Shown: positions 49,547 through 58,960 of the stretch, in pieces
Numbering within the stretch: position 1 is the stretch's first letter
How the letters are laid out: each line of letters begins with the position of its first letter
Source of the DNA: Aureimonas sp. Leaf427
GTDB taxonomy: Bacteria; Pseudomonadota; Alphaproteobacteria; Rhizobiales; Rhizobiaceae
Assembly (NCBI RefSeq): GCF_001425485.1
Contig: NZ_LMQW01000005.1
Span: 1 to 64,000, forward strand
Length of the DNA stretch: 64,000 bases
Reading direction: 5' to 3'
Program-made: the position numbers and the translations under genes
Notes under the pieces: model-generated
What the model was told of the DNA's origin: nothing
Database searches by the model: none
Seen by the model: only the letters and a program-made list of their open reading frames with translations

Positions 49547-50688
49547 ACGAGATCGTCTTTCCCGCGCCCTCGGCCGCCGAAAGCACCAGAGTGCCGCCCC
49601 CGCCGCCGCTCGGCATCCTCGCGGAGCTGACCCACCGCTGCCCGCTCCGCTGCACCTATTGCTCGAACCCCTTGGAGCTCGACCAGCGCTCCGCCGAGCT
49701 CGACACCGAGACCTGGAAGCGCGTCTTCACCGAGGCGGCCGAGCTCGGCGTGATCCACATCCACCTCTCCGGCGGCGAGCCGACGGCGCGCAAGGACATC
49801 GTCGAGCTGACGCGCCACGCGGCCGAGGTCGGGCTCTACACCAACCTGATCACGTCGGGCATCGGCGTCTCCACGGCCACGCTCGACGGGCTCTACGAGG
49901 CCGGCCTCGACCATATCCAGCTCTCCCTTCAGGGCGCAGATGCCGCCGTCACGGAGGCCGTCGGCGGCTATCGCGGCGGCTTCGAGCGCAAGGAGGCTTT
50001 CGCGGCCGAGGTCGTGAAGCGCGGCTTTCCGCTGACGCTGAACGCGGTCATCCACCGCACCAACATCCATCAGGTTCCGGCGATGATCGAGAAGGCCGTC
50101 GCCTTCGGCGCCAAGCGCCTGGAAATCGCGCACACGCAATATTACGGCTGGGCGCTGAAGAACCGGGCGCAGCTCATGCCGGCCCGCGAGGATGTGGACC
50201 GCACGATCCTGGAGGTCGAGGCGGCGCGCGAGCGGCTGAAGGGCGTCCTCGTCATCGACGCGGTCTTCCCCGACTATTACGCGCGCTATCCCAAGACCTG
50301 CAACGGCGGCTGGGGCCAGCGCACCTTCAGCGTCACGCCGGCCGGCCTCGTCCTGCCCTGCCACGCCGCGCAGACGATCAAGCATCTCGACTTTCCGTCC
50401 GTGAGGAACCAATCGCTGGCCGAGATCTGGGCGTCCGCGCCCGCCTTCGAGGCCTATCGCGGCACCGACTGGATGCCCGAGCCCTGCCGCTCCTGCGAGC
50501 GCAAGGCGGTCGATTTCGGCGGCTGCCGCTGCCAGGCGCTGGCGCTGACGGGCGACGCGGCCGCGACCGACCCGGCCTGCATCAAGTCGCCCATGCACAT
50601 GACGCTCGGCGAAATCGCGGCCCGCGAGGCTTCGGCCGCCGTCGTTCCGGGCGCCGCGACCTATCGCGGCTTCGGCGGCGGAGCCTGA
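49543..50688 (+). CDS. pqqE: Radical SAM PQQ synthase PqqE
   Basis: 381 residues. CxxxCxxC motif Cys33, Cys37, Cys40 (CPLRCTYC) binds the SAM cluster; GGEPTARKD follows. The C-terminal SPASM domain contains [26 protein letters not shown] and DPACIKS, which hold auxiliary clusters. PqqE makes the Glu-Tyr carbon-carbon bond in PqqA. No pqqF/pqqG peptidase follows; the next gene is corA on the opposite strand, so the peptide protease must be elsewhere. Confidence 0.97.
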   Translation: MNEIVFPAPSAAESTRVPPPPPLGILAELTHRCPLRCTYCSNPLELDQRSAELDTETWKRVFTEAAELGVIHIHLSGGEPTARKDIVELTRHAAEVGLYTNLITSGIGVSTATLDGLYEAGLDHIQLSLQGADAAVTEAVGGYRGGFERKEAFAAEVVKRGFPLTLNAVIHRTNIHQVPAMIEKAVAFGAKRLEIAHTQYYGWALKNRAQLMPAREDVDRTILEVEAARERLKGVLVIDAVFPDYYARYPKTCNGGWGQRTFSVTPAGLVLPCHAAQTIKHLDFPSVRNQSLAEIWASAPAFEAYRGTDWMPEPCRSCERKAVDFGGCRCQALALTGDAAATDPACIKSPMHMTLGEIAAREASAAVVPGAATYRGFGGGA

Positions 50689-50692
50689 AGCG

Positions 50693-51760
50693 TCAGAGCC
50701 AGTTCTTGTAGCGGAAGAAGACGAGCGGCAGCACGGCCGAGACGATCATGGCGACGAGCGCCAGGGGATAGCCGTGCGCCCAGTGCAGCTCCGGCATGAT
50801 CTCGAAGTTCATGCCGTAGATCGAGGCGATCAGCGTCGGGGGCATGAAGCCGACGGCGGCGACCGAGAAGATCTTGATGATGGCGTTCTGCTCGATCGAG
50901 ATCATGCCGACCGTCGTGTCCAGCAGGAAGGTCGTCTTGTTGGAGAGGAACGAGACGAAATCGTTGAGCGAGGTGATGTCGCGGTTCATCGCCTTCACCC
51001 GGAACCTGGAATCCTTGCCGGCCTTGCGCCCCTCCAGCACGAACTGGAGATAGGGCATCATCCGGTCGAGCGTCGCCAGGCTCTCGCGCGTGCGCGAGGC
51101 GAGATCGCCGGCCGCGCCGATGCGCCGGAGCAGCTCTTTGAACTCGTGGTTCGCGATCGGCTTCTTGTCCTTGGAGGAGGCGAAGATGTCGGTGGCGATA
51201 TGGTCGAGATCGGCGGCGATCGCCTCCAGCATGTCGGCGACGCGGTCGATCACCGTCTCCAGAAGCCCGATCAGGATGCTGTCGGCGGTCGGGATGCGCG
51301 GGCCGTTCTTGGAACTCGGCGCGCTGGCCGGCGTCTGCGGCTCGCGCTCGTCGGCGCCGAGAACGTGGGCGAGGGCGGCGCTCGTCTCCGTCTGTCCCCG
51401 GCAGAGCTTGGCGGAATAGATCGCGAAGCTCTTCGGCTCGGTGTAGCGCAGCGTCACGAGCCGGCTGCCGGTCAGGATGAAGGTCACGGGCGCGAAGGCC
51501 GGGCGCCCGCTGTCGAGGCCGAACACGACGGAGGCCGTCATGAAGTCCGCGCCGTCTTCCGAATAGAGCCGGCTCGACACCTCGATCTCGCGCATTTCCT
51601 CGCGCGTCGGAACCTCGATCGCGCAAAGCCGCTCGACCGCCTGCTCCTCTTGCTTGGACGGATTGATCAGGTCGATCCAGATCGCCTCGTCCGGAATGGC
51701 GTCCGCCGCCACCCGGTCGCCGCGAACCTGCGTCGCATCGGCACGATAGACCTCGATCAT
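50693..51760 (-). CDS. corA: CorA-family magnesium/divalent-cation channel
   Basis: 355 residues. Large N-terminal cytoplasmic domain, long pore-lining helix (DRMMPYLQFVLEGRKAGKDSRFRVKAMNRDITSLNDFVSFLSNKTTFLLDTTVGMISI), two membrane helices at the C-terminus and the selectivity signature YGMNFEIMPE between them. A linker near 140-160 (EREPQTPASAPSSKNG) is unusually Pro/Ser-rich. The ATG at 51760 begins MIEVYRADA. It is convergent with pqqE with a four-base gap, so no independent terminator space remains. Confidence 0.94.
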   Translation of the reverse strand: MIEVYRADATQVRGDRVAADAIPDEAIWIDLINPSKQEEQAVERLCAIEVPTREEMREIEVSSRLYSEDGADFMTASVVFGLDSGRPAFAPVTFILTGSRLVTLRYTEPKSFAIYSAKLCRGQTETSAALAHVLGADEREPQTPASAPSSKNGPRIPTADSILIGLLETVIDRVADMLEAIAADLDHIATDIFASSKDKKPIANHEFKELLRRIGAAGDLASRTRESLATLDRMMPYLQFVLEGRKAGKDSRFRVKAMNRDITSLNDFVSFLSNKTTFLLDTTVGMISIEQNAIIKIFSVAAVGFMPPTLIASIYGMNFEIMPELHWAHGYPLALVAMIVSAVLPLVFFRYKNWL

Positions 51761-51874
51761 GGGCTTGGACTCCGGCACGCCGCGCGGGCCTGAAGAGCCG
51801 CCCCGCGGCGCGTCACTGCACCCCGCCGGCCGGTTTCGCAAGCGCGAAACGAAGCAAGCGACCCTTTGCTTTTC

Positions 51875-52261
51875 TCAGCCGAGAGGGACCGTGAAATCGC
51901 GGAACCATCGCGCGGCATTGTCCTCGCCGATCAGCCCGGCCGCGACGTCCATGACAAACTGAACGACCTCGGCATTGGTGGCATCGATCTGGAAGCCGTT
52001 GATAAAGAGAAACGTATAGGCCGCCAGGAATCCCGTCCGCTTGTTTCCATCGGAAAAGGGATGGTTGCGGACGATCCCGAAGAGGTAGGCCGCTGCCAGA
52101 TCGTGGATGTCGGGCGTTTCATAGGCAGCCTTGTTCAGAGGGCGCGCCAGAGAGGCCTCCAGCGCGTTCTCGTCCTTGATGCCGGAAAGCCCGCCATGCT
52201 CGATGAGCTGCTCGTCGTGTATGGCCTCGAGCGCTTGGCGCGTGAGCCAGTGGACGTTCAT
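51875..52261 (-). CDS. doc: Doc (death-on-curing) Fic-fold toxin
   Basis: 128 residues. The Doc motif HPFSDGNKR (residues 67-75) is complete; Doc phosphorylates elongation factor Tu and stops translation. EHGGLSGIKDENALEASLARP is the usual N-terminal segment. The start overlaps the antitoxin stop by four bases (ATGA), so the antitoxin is made first. All catalytic positions are intact, so the toxin is probably active when released. Confidence 0.94.
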   Translation of the reverse strand: MNVHWLTRQALEAIHDEQLIEHGGLSGIKDENALEASLARPLNKAAYETPDIHDLAAAYLFGIVRNHPFSDGNKRTGFLAAYTFLFINGFQIDATNAEVVQFVMDVAAGLIGEDNAARWFRDFTVPLG

Positions 52262-52479
52262 TTGGCCAGTTCGCGCAGCGCGTCGTGATACTTCTTCATG
52301 CCCTCGTGGGCCGCCCGCATCTGTTTGGCGAAGTCGGTATCCGGCCGAACGAGCTGCAACCCGTCCCGGGTCTCCACGATGTCCAGCCGGTCGCCCGCGG
52401 AAACGCCCAGTCGTTCCAGCACCTCCTTCGGCAGGATGACGCCCTCGGAATTGCCGATCTTGCGCACGACGGTGTTCAT
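52258..52479 (-). CDS. AbrB/MazE-like antitoxin partnered with Doc
   Basis: 73 residues. Swapped-hairpin AbrB-type N-terminus: VVRKIGNSEGVILPKEVLERLGVSAGDRLDIVETRDGLQLVRP (residues 4-46), and a short charged C-terminal tail (FAKQMRAAHEGMKKYHDALREL) that should bind Doc. Classical Doc partners are Phd-type; the AbrB-type pairing is an alternative combination also known in proteobacteria. GGAGCGAG precedes the ATG at 52479. It is expected to bind its own promoter. Confidence 0.88.
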   Translation of the reverse strand: MNTVVRKIGNSEGVILPKEVLERLGVSAGDRLDIVETRDGLQLVRPDTDFAKQMRAAHEGMKKYHDALRELAK

Positions 52480-52506
52480 GGTCTCGCTCCTTGGTCCGGA
52501 GTCGAA

Positions 52507-52534
52507 GTTATAACCCACGTTCTCACGATGGCAA
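52507..52534 (-). promoter_or_regulatory. Sigma-70-type promoter of abrB-doc
   Basis: Minus strand: TTGCCA (52534-52529), 16-base spacer, TATAAC (52512-52507); five of six matches at each box. It lies 28 bases before the antitoxin ATG. A perfect 13-base palindrome TGACGC-A-GCGTCA (52542-52554) lies just upstream and touches the stop codon of the kinase gene. Confidence 0.68.
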
Positions 52535-52551
52535 GAGGCAATGACGCAGCG

Positions 52552-54246
52552 TCACTGCGACAAGACGGTGTCCTTCGGCGCGGTCAGTTGCCAGATGACG
52601 CCGGTCGGCGCGTAGCGCATGTCGACTTCGCCGCCGAGGCCGCGCGCGGTCATCTTCTGCGTCACCAGCGTGCCGAAGCCGGAGCGCTTGGGCTCGACCA
52701 CGGGCGGGCCGCCGATCTCGCGCCAGGAGAGGCGGAACGCGTCGTCGAGCTTCCAGCGGATTTCCACCGTGCCGCCGGAGACCGACAGGGCGCCGTATTT
52801 CGCCGCGTTGGTCGCCAGCTCGTGCAGCGCGAGGCCCACCGTCTGGGCGGAGGTCGGGTTCAGCTTCACGAGCGGACCGGAGGCGCCGATCTGGTGGCCG
52901 GGGCCGACACCGAAGGCCTTCAACTGCGTGGCGACGAGATCGGACATGGAGGCGCTATCCCAGCCCTTGCCGGCCAGGAGATCGGCGGAGCGGGCGAGGG
53001 AGGAGAGCGCTTCGGAAAGCGTGGCGAGAAACTCGTTGGTACTGGAGCTTTCCTTGGCCGCGCGCCGCGCGATGGCGCCGATCAGCGCATACTGGTTCTT
53101 AGCGCGATGGTTCATCTCGCGCATCAGGAAGCGGTTCTGCTCCTCCGCCTCGCGCCGGTCGCGCGAGGCCTGCGCGAGCACCTTGGAGACGCCGCCGACC
53201 TCTTCGATATTGGTGTGGACGGGCAGAGCCGGCTCGCCGCGGCCGATTGCCTGCGCCTGATCGGCGAGCTTGAGAATGGGCGCGGCGAGGCGGCGCCCGA
53301 AGACGACGGCCAGAAGCACGGAGAAGAAGAGGAGCGCGACGCCCATGCCGACGAGAAGCAGCCAGGAGCGCTTGATCGGCTGGCCGATCACGGCATCCGG
53401 CACGGCGACGGTCGTGGTCCAGCCGGAAAGCGGCGATGTGTGCGTGGCCTCGATCAGGTCGCGGTTCAGGCTCTCGCCGAGCGATTCCGCCAGCGAGGGG
53501 CCGTCCACGACGCTCGTCGCGCCGCGCCGCATCTGCCCGTTGCTGGCGATGACGGCCGTCACCTTGGCCCCGTCGCGGTCGCGGATCATCGCGCTCCAGG
53601 CCTCCGGCAGGTTTCGCGCGCTGATGAGATGCGTGAGATCGGCCGTGTCGCGGCTCACCGCGAGGACGAAGATCACGCGGTCGCCCCGGAAGACCGGAAC
53701 GGCGACGTGGAACACGAACTCCTCCGCGCCCGGCGCGAGGAAGGCGCCGGAAATCTGCGTGCGCCGCATCGCGAAGGCGGCCTCCACGGTCGCCGTGTGG
53801 TCGAGCCGCCCGAGGGGCGCGTTGTCGGCGCGCGCGGTGTCGACGACGACGCGCAGCGAGGGATCGACCAGCTGCGCGGTCGAGCCGCTCGGTCCCAGCG
53901 CCGAGCGGGCGCGCGCGCCGAAGAGCTGCGTGTCCTCTTCGTCGAGGAAGGGCGAGGAGGCCAGCACCTTGGCGGCGCTGATCATGCCGTAGAGTTCGCG
54001 GTCGATCCCGTCGGAGATGATCTCGGCGGCATCGGAGACCTGGCTCGCCGCGATCGCCTTCTGCTGCTGAGAGAACTGCAGCACGAGGAAGGCGCTGAAC
54101 AGGAGCGCGGGCACGAGGACGATGACCGCAAAGCCCATGAGATGGACGAGCAGGGGCGGGCGGCGCCGAAGCCGCATCAGGCGTATGAGCCATTGCTGGC
54201 GCGCGCGCGCCATGCGGGGCCGGCCGATATCTGCCTCTGCGGTCAT
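52552..54246 (-). CDS. Membrane-bound HWE-family histidine kinase
   Basis: 564 residues. Two membrane helices (about 33-60 and about 272-297) flank a periplasmic sensor domain of about 210 residues (Cache-like). A HAMP linker follows (about 298-345), then a kinase core with the phospho-acceptor in EMNHRAKNQYALIG (His near 378), LHELATNAAKYGALS and the WREIGGP tryptophan-Arg-Glu motif of the HWE class. The periplasmic ligand is unknown. No response regulator is adjacent. It is upstream of the abrB-doc promoter on the same strand. Confidence 0.92.
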   Translation of the reverse strand: MTAEADIGRPRMARARQQWLIRLMRLRRRPPLLVHLMGFAVIVLVPALLFSAFLVLQFSQQQKAIAASQVSDAAEIISDGIDRELYGMISAAKVLASSPFLDEEDTQLFGARARSALGPSGSTAQLVDPSLRVVVDTARADNAPLGRLDHTATVEAAFAMRRTQISGAFLAPGAEEFVFHVAVPVFRGDRVIFVLAVSRDTADLTHLISARNLPEAWSAMIRDRDGAKVTAVIASNGQMRRGATSVVDGPSLAESLGESLNRDLIEATHTSPLSGWTTTVAVPDAVIGQPIKRSWLLLVGMGVALLFFSVLLAVVFGRRLAAPILKLADQAQAIGRGEPALPVHTNIEEVGGVSKVLAQASRDRREAEEQNRFLMREMNHRAKNQYALIGAIARRAAKESSSTNEFLATLSEALSSLARSADLLAGKGWDSASMSDLVATQLKAFGVGPGHQIGASGPLVKLNPTSAQTVGLALHELATNAAKYGALSVSGGTVEIRWKLDDAFRLSWREIGGPPVVEPKRSGFGTLVTQKMTARGLGGEVDMRYAPTGVIWQLTAPKDTVLSQ

Positions 54247-54387
54247 TCAGGATGGGTCCGTCGTTCCGCCTTCGAAAATCCGCAGCCGGAGCGGCTGGCG
54301 TCCGAATGGCGGGGATCGACGCCAACTATAGGTGAGCGTCGATCCGCTTCCAAGGTCGAGGGGCCAAGGTCATGGCCCTTCTGATGA

Positions 54388-54735
54388 TCAGGCGAACTGA
54401 GCGAGACCCGGCGTCGTCGCGATGACGCGGTCGACGGTCTCCGCGCCGGCATGGGTCTTGGCGAAGGCGACGAGCTCGGTGGCGACCAGACGCATCTGGC
54501 CCATGTCGAGGCCGAGGCCCATCAGCTTAGAGCCGAGGCCCATGATCCCGCCGGGGCCGGCCTCGCCGGATGCGGCCAGCGCCTCGCTCGCGCCGGGCGT
54601 GGCTTCCAGCATCTGGCCGACGGCCGGGTCCGTTCCTTCCGCCTGCATGTAGGCGAGGATGTGGCCGATCGCCTGACGGGCGGCGTCGGTGGAAAGGCCG
54701 GTCTCGGCGGCGATGCGGTTCAGGATCTCGTCCAT
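54388..54735 (-). CDS. DUF2267-like small protein
   Basis: 115 residues: [48 protein letters not shown], a Gly-rich middle ([20 protein letters not shown]) and [14 protein letters not shown] at the end. The pattern matches small rhizobial proteins annotated with DUF2267/DUF2780-type domains, function unknown. The start at 54735 is at the first conserved Met. The frame extends upstream over the divergent promoter of the ATPase gene and is not used. Confidence 0.75.
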   Translation of the reverse strand: MDEILNRIAAETGLSTDAARQAIGHILAYMQAEGTDPAVGQMLEATPGASEALAASGEAGPGGIMGLGSKLMGLGLDMGQMRLVATELVAFAKTHAGAETVDRVIATTPGLAQFA

Positions 54736-54960
54736 AAGCGGTTCTGCCTTCGAAGGATGGTGGAGACCCGGCGTCCCGAGGGATTCGGAAAATGCGCCGC
54801 CGGAGGTCGTGCGGACCATTGCAAACGACGCCGGGCCGCGCAACCGTTCGGCGCGGGCCGCTGCATGCGGTGCCGGGCGCGGCAACCGGTTTCTCTCGGC
54901 CGGCGGCGCGTTATAACCATCGGGATGGCACCCGCCGATGCGGGGAGAGCGGGAGGCGTC

Positions 54961-56652
54961 ATGCTGGAAGACGGTCGCATTTTTCTCGGCGCCAGCCGCG
55001 GACCCGACGACACGGTGCGCGAGGGCGAGTATCTCGACCTGAAGCTCGCCAATCGCCACGGCCTCGTGACCGGCGCGACCGGCACCGGCAAGACCGTGAC
55101 GCTCCAGATCCTCGCGGAAGGGTTCTCGGAGGCCGGCGTCCCCGTCTTCTGCGCCGACATCAAGGGCGATCTCTCCGGCATCGCGGCGCGCGGCGAGGAT
55201 AAGGACTTTCTCGTGGCCCGCGCCAAGGAGATCGGCCTAGATCCCTACTATCACGACGTCTATCCCGTCATGTTCTGGGACATTTTCGGCGAGAAGGGCC
55301 ATCCCGTCCGCGCCACGATCGCCGAGATGGGCCCGCTTCTCCTGTCGCGGCTCATGGGCCTGTCGGAGGCGCAGGAGGGCGTCCTGAACATCGCCTTCAA
55401 GATCGCGGACGAGGAGGGCATGCTGCTCCTCGATCTGAAGGATCTTCAGGCCATGCTCGCCCATGTCGGCGAGAATGCCGAGGAGATCGGCCGGCTCTAC
55501 GGCAATGTCGCCAAGCAGACGGTCGGCGCGATCCAGCGGGCGCTCCTCGTCCTGGAAGGGCAGGGGGCGGCCGAGTTCTTCGGCGAGCCCGCGCTGAAGA
55601 TATCCGACCTCATGCGCACCGATCGCGACGGGCGCGGCTACGTGAACGTCCTCGCCGCCGACCGGCTGATGATGAACCCGCGCCTCTACTCGACCTTTCT
55701 CCTCTGGCTGATGTCGGAGCTCTTCGAGGAACTGCCGGAGGTTGGCGATCCCGAGAAGCCCAAGCTCGTCTTCTTCTTCGACGAGGCCCATCTCCTCTTC
55801 GACGGCGCGCCGAAGGTGCTGACCGACCGGATCGAGCAGGTGGTCAAGCTCATCCGCTCCAAGGGCGTCGGCATCTACTTCGTGACGCAGAACCCGCTGG
55901 ACGTGCCCGACGCCGTGCTGGCCCAGCTCGGAAACCGAGTGCAGCACGCGCTGCGCGCCTACACGCCGCGCGAGCAGAAGGCGGTGAAGGTCGCGGCCGA
56001 AACCTTCCGGCCCAATCCCGACTTCTCCAGCTTCGAGGCCATCACCAAGCTCGGCGTCGGCGAGGCCCTCGTCTCGACGCTCGCCAAGGGCGGCGTGCCC
56101 TCCATCGTCCAGCGCACGCTGATCCGCCCGCCCGCCGGCCGCGTCGGCCCGATCACCGATGCCGAGCGGTCCGAGATCCGGCGGAGGAGTCCCGTCGCCG
56201 GGGAATACGAGACGCGGATCGATTCCGAATCGGCCTACGAAATGCTGGTCGGGCGCACCGAGGAAAAGCTCGCCCGGGAGGCCGAGCGGGAGAAGGCGGA
56301 GGCTGAAGGGCGCGCCCGCGCCCGCAGCGCCGAATCCACCCGCCGCGCCGAGGCGGCCCGCCGCCGGGCCGACGAAGCGGCCGAGGAGCCCGAGCCGGAA
56401 CCGGAGCGTCGCGGCGAGATCGAGATCGGCGGCTTCCGCCTGCCCGATTTCGGCCTCGGCCGCAGCGAGGAGCCGGAGGCGCCGCCCGCGCCCCGCCGCC
56501 GCGCGCCGGCCACCCGCGCCAAGACCTCCTCCGGCTATCAGCGCCAGACGATCACCGAGACCGTGCTGAAACAAGTCGGGCGCACCGCCGCGACGACCGT
56601 CACCAACGCGATCCTTCGCGGCATTCTGGGAAGCCTGAAGCGGGGGCGCTGA
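54961..56652 (+). CDS. HerA/DUF853-type ATPase
   Basis: 563 residues. P-loop GATGTGKT (residues 38-45), Walker B in [13 protein letters not shown] (about 272-284), and [36 protein letters not shown], which is the HerA-FtsK-type DUF853 signature. It would be a hexameric translocase-like ATPase acting on DNA or protein. The last 180 residues are a charged coiled-coil and Pro/Arg-rich tail ending in a conserved [29 protein letters not shown] helix. No nuclease (NurA or SIR2) partner adjoins it, so a defence role is not supported. ATG at 54961. Confidence 0.92.
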   Translation: MLEDGRIFLGASRGPDDTVREGEYLDLKLANRHGLVTGATGTGKTVTLQILAEGFSEAGVPVFCADIKGDLSGIAARGEDKDFLVARAKEIGLDPYYHDVYPVMFWDIFGEKGHPVRATIAEMGPLLLSRLMGLSEAQEGVLNIAFKIADEEGMLLLDLKDLQAMLAHVGENAEEIGRLYGNVAKQTVGAIQRALLVLEGQGAAEFFGEPALKISDLMRTDRDGRGYVNVLAADRLMMNPRLYSTFLLWLMSELFEELPEVGDPEKPKLVFFFDEAHLLFDGAPKVLTDRIEQVVKLIRSKGVGIYFVTQNPLDVPDAVLAQLGNRVQHALRAYTPREQKAVKVAAETFRPNPDFSSFEAITKLGVGEALVSTLAKGGVPSIVQRTLIRPPAGRVGPITDAERSEIRRRSPVAGEYETRIDSESAYEMLVGRTEEKLAREAEREKAEAEGRARARSAESTRRAEAARRRADEAAEEPEPEPERRGEIEIGGFRLPDFGLGRSEEPEAPPAPRRRAPATRAKTSSGYQRQTITETVLKQVGRTAATTVTNAILRGILGSLKRGR

Positions 56653-56745
56653 CCCGCCTTTCGCAAGGCGCCTCTCCCGATCGCGTTCCGGCCTTCCTAT
56701 CTAACGAAGAGACGAGATCTTTCGAAACGATGGAGAGCGGACGAG

Positions 56746-56985
56746 ATGCGATCGGGATGGGCGGCCTATCTGACATGGGCCCTGTGCTTCATCGGCTTCT
56801 GCGGCCTGCACCGCTTCTATCTTGGAAGGCCCTGGACGGGCCTTCTCTGGCTCCTCACCTTCGGTCTTCTCGGCATCGGCCAGATCATCGATCTCTTCCT
56901 GATCCCCGGCATGCTGCGCGAGAATTCGACGGAGCGCCGGCTCGGGCGCATCGAAGCCGAGCAGCGGGCTCTGCGGCGCATTTGA
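56746..56985 (+). CDS. TM2-domain protein
   Basis: 79 residues with two membrane helices connected by a short turn, matching the TM2 family: FIGFCGLHRFYLGRPWTGLLWLLTFGLLGIGQIIDLFLIPGM. The signature G-x-H-R-F-Y-x-G is intact. A charged tail (RENSTERRLGRIEAEQRAL) follows. Function unknown. It shares the strand with the ATPase gene (93-base gap) and the acetyltransferase (13-base gap), so it may be part of that transcript. Confidence 0.9.
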   Translation: MRSGWAAYLTWALCFIGFCGLHRFYLGRPWTGLLWLLTFGLLGIGQIIDLFLIPGMLRENSTERRLGRIEAEQRALRRI

Positions 56986-56998
56986 TCGATCGGCGGCG

Positions 56999-57427
56999 AT
57001 GATGCGCGTCACCCTCGAACGCACCGCCGAACCCGAGGCCGCGGACCTCTCCCGCCTCGGCGCCTCGCTCGCCGCCTTCAACGAGGGCGATGTCGGCCCG
57101 TCCGACCGCCGGGCGCTCGCCGTCTTCGCACGCGACGATGGCGGGGAGATCCTGGCCGGTCTATCCGGCTACACGGCCTGGGGCTGGCTCTACGTCCAGT
57201 GGCTCTGGGTGGCAGAGGCCGCGCGCGGCCGGGGGCTCGCGGCCACGCTTCTCGCGGAGGCGGAAGCCGAGGCGCTGGCGCGCGACTGCCACGGCGCCTG
57301 GATCGACACGTTCAATCCCGTCGCGCTCCGCGTCTACGAGGCGGCCGGCTACACGCCCTTCGGCGCGCTCGACGAGTTCCCCAGAGGGCGCGCCCGAACC
57401 TTCCTGCAGAAGCGGCTGCGGGACTGA
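56999..57427 (+). CDS. GNAT-family N-acetyltransferase
   Basis: 142 residues. Acetyl-CoA motif in LYVQWLWVAEAARGRGLAATLLAEAEAEA (RGxGxA as RGRGLA, about 79-84), then GAWIDTFNPVALRVYEAAGYTPFG, which is the second half of the fold. Small single-domain GNAT; acceptor unknown. Two consecutive ATGs occur (56999 and 57002). It converges with the MocR gene, four bases apart. Confidence 0.88.
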   Translation: MMRVTLERTAEPEAADLSRLGASLAAFNEGDVGPSDRRALAVFARDDGGEILAGLSGYTAWGWLYVQWLWVAEAARGRGLAATLLAEAEAEALARDCHGAWIDTFNPVALRVYEAAGYTPFGALDEFPRGRARTFLQKRLRD

Positions 57428-57431
57428 GAGC

Positions 57432-58835
57432 TCACGCATTCCCGGCAGCACCTGCCATGGCGCGGGCAAGGCCTTCGTAGACGCGGGCGTCGCTCATCTG
57501 GGCGACGTTGAAGCGCATGAAGTCCGTCTGCGACTGCGAGGTGCTGAAGACGTTTCCGGGCGCCAGCACGATGTCCTCGGCCAGCGCGTGCCGCGCGACC
57601 TCCGCGGCATCGAGCCCGTCCGGCAGGCGGCACCAGAGATAGAAGCCGCCGCGCGGCATCAGCCAGGGCCGGATGCCCAGCGCCTCGAGCCGCATCGCCG
57701 CCTCCCGCCGCGCGCCCGCCAGATAGCGGCGAAGGCCTTCGAGGTGCCTCGCGTATCCCCCGTCGCCGAGGCTGGAGAGGACGATCTCGGCCGCAACCGG
57801 GCTCGGACCGCCGAAGGACGTCGCGACCTGGAGGTCCACCAGCCCCTCGATCCAGTCGGCCCGCGCGGCGATGTAGCCGCAGCGGACGGAGGCCGAGAGT
57901 GTCTTGGAAAAGCTCCCGATGCGGATGACCCGCGCCAGCCCGTCCAGGGCGGCAAGCCGAGTGGAGGGCTCCGGTTCGAAGCCGGCGAAGATGTCGTCCT
58001 CGACGATGGTGACACCCGCGGCCGCGGCCGTGCCGAGCAGGCGATGGGCCACCTGCGGCGAGATCGTCGCGCCCGTCGGATTGTGGAGCGCCGAATTGGT
58101 GATGTAGAGGCGCGGCCGGTGCGCGGCCGCAGCCTCCGCGAAGAGTTCGGCATCCGGCCCGTTCGGCCGATAGGGCACGCCGACGATGCGCACGGGATGG
58201 GCGCGCAGCAGCGCCTGGAAGTTGAAGTAGCAGGGATCGTCGACGAGCACGGTGTCGCCGGGACGCAGAAGGAAGCGGCAGACGAGGTCGATCGCCTGCG
58301 TGCCCGAGCCCGTCAGCACGATCTGCTCGGGGCCGGCCGTGATGCCCTCGTCGGCGAGCCGGCGTGACAGAAGCCGCCGCAGCCCCGGAGAGCCGCGCGT
58401 GCCGCCGTAATCGGCGAGGAGCGCATCGTCGGCACGGGCGAGCTGGCGCAGCGCCCGGCGCAGTGCCGCATGCGGCATGCGCTCGGCGGGAAGCCAGCCG
58501 CAGCCGGGCTTCAGCATGGCCGCGCCGGCATCGAGCGACTGGCGTGACACCCAGAACGGATCGATCGCCCGGTCGAGCCGGGGCCGGGCGTCGGCGAGGG
58601 TCAGCGGTGGCAGGCTGCCCGAGAGGTAGAAGCCCGAACCCGGCCGCGAGCGGATCAGCCCTTCGGCCGCCAGCCGGTCGTAGGCCTCGACGACGGTCGA
58701 GGGCGAGACGCCCATCGTCGCGGCAAAGCCCCGGATCGAAGGCAGACGTTCGCCCGGCGCCAGCGACCGGCTCGCGGCCCTCTGCCGGATCGCCTCCATC
58801 ACCTCGGCCGTGCGCGATCCCGCCCGTTCGCCCAT
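57432..58835 (-). CDS. MocR/GabR-type regulator (GntR HTH fused to aminotransferase)
   Basis: 467 residues from the ATG at 58835. GntR winged helix at the front (LPSIRGFAATMGVSPSTVVEAYDRLAAEGLIRSRPGSGFYLS), then a fold-I aminotransferase domain with the PLP lysine in GSFSKTLSASVRCGY (Lys311). MocR proteins sense PLP-bound amines and regulate divergent genes. A GGAGGCGAGG precedes this ATG. An upstream ATG at 58874 would place 13 codons of the gene inside a perfect inverted-repeat operator, so it is not preferred. The EamA transporter faces it. Confidence 0.92.
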   Translation of the reverse strand: MGERAGSRTAEVMEAIRQRAASRSLAPGERLPSIRGFAATMGVSPSTVVEAYDRLAAEGLIRSRPGSGFYLSGSLPPLTLADARPRLDRAIDPFWVSRQSLDAGAAMLKPGCGWLPAERMPHAALRRALRQLARADDALLADYGGTRGSPGLRRLLSRRLADEGITAGPEQIVLTGSGTQAIDLVCRFLLRPGDTVLVDDPCYFNFQALLRAHPVRIVGVPYRPNGPDAELFAEAAAAHRPRLYITNSALHNPTGATISPQVAHRLLGTAAAAGVTIVEDDIFAGFEPEPSTRLAALDGLARVIRIGSFSKTLSASVRCGYIAARADWIEGLVDLQVATSFGGPSPVAAEIVLSSLGDGGYARHLEGLRRYLAGARREAAMRLEALGIRPWLMPRGGFYLWCRLPDGLDAAEVARHALAEDIVLAPGNVFSTSQSQTDFMRFNVAQMSDARVYEGLARAMAGAAGNA

Positions 58836-58851
58836 GCCCTCGCCTCCGCCT

Positions 58852-58896
58852 ACCGTATGGGTCGATACAGCCATACGGTTCGGCCGGATCGTATGG
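58852..58896. promoter_or_regulatory. Palindromic operator between the MocR and EamA genes
   Basis: ACCGTATGG (58852-58860) and CCATACGGT (58871-58879) form a perfect 9-bp inverted repeat with a 10-base spacer. A third half-site CGTATGG lies at 58890-58896, one helical-turn-scale step further. It sits 17-61 bases upstream of the MocR start and 65 bases upstream of the EamA start, as expected for shared control. Confidence 0.8.
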
Positions 58897-58960
58897 GATC
58901 GTGCCTGTCTGTGCCAGGGCCGCGCGCGTAGAGCGTTGGCCGGCAGGAGAGGGGCGCGAC

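Noticed and set aside
54961-56985. HerA-based anti-phage defence system
   Set aside because: No SIR2, nuclease or DUF4297 partner; DUF853 proteins are broadly housekeeping-like.
58872-58874. MocR start at 58874
   Set aside because: The ATG lies inside the perfect inverted repeat; 58835 has a strong ribosome site.
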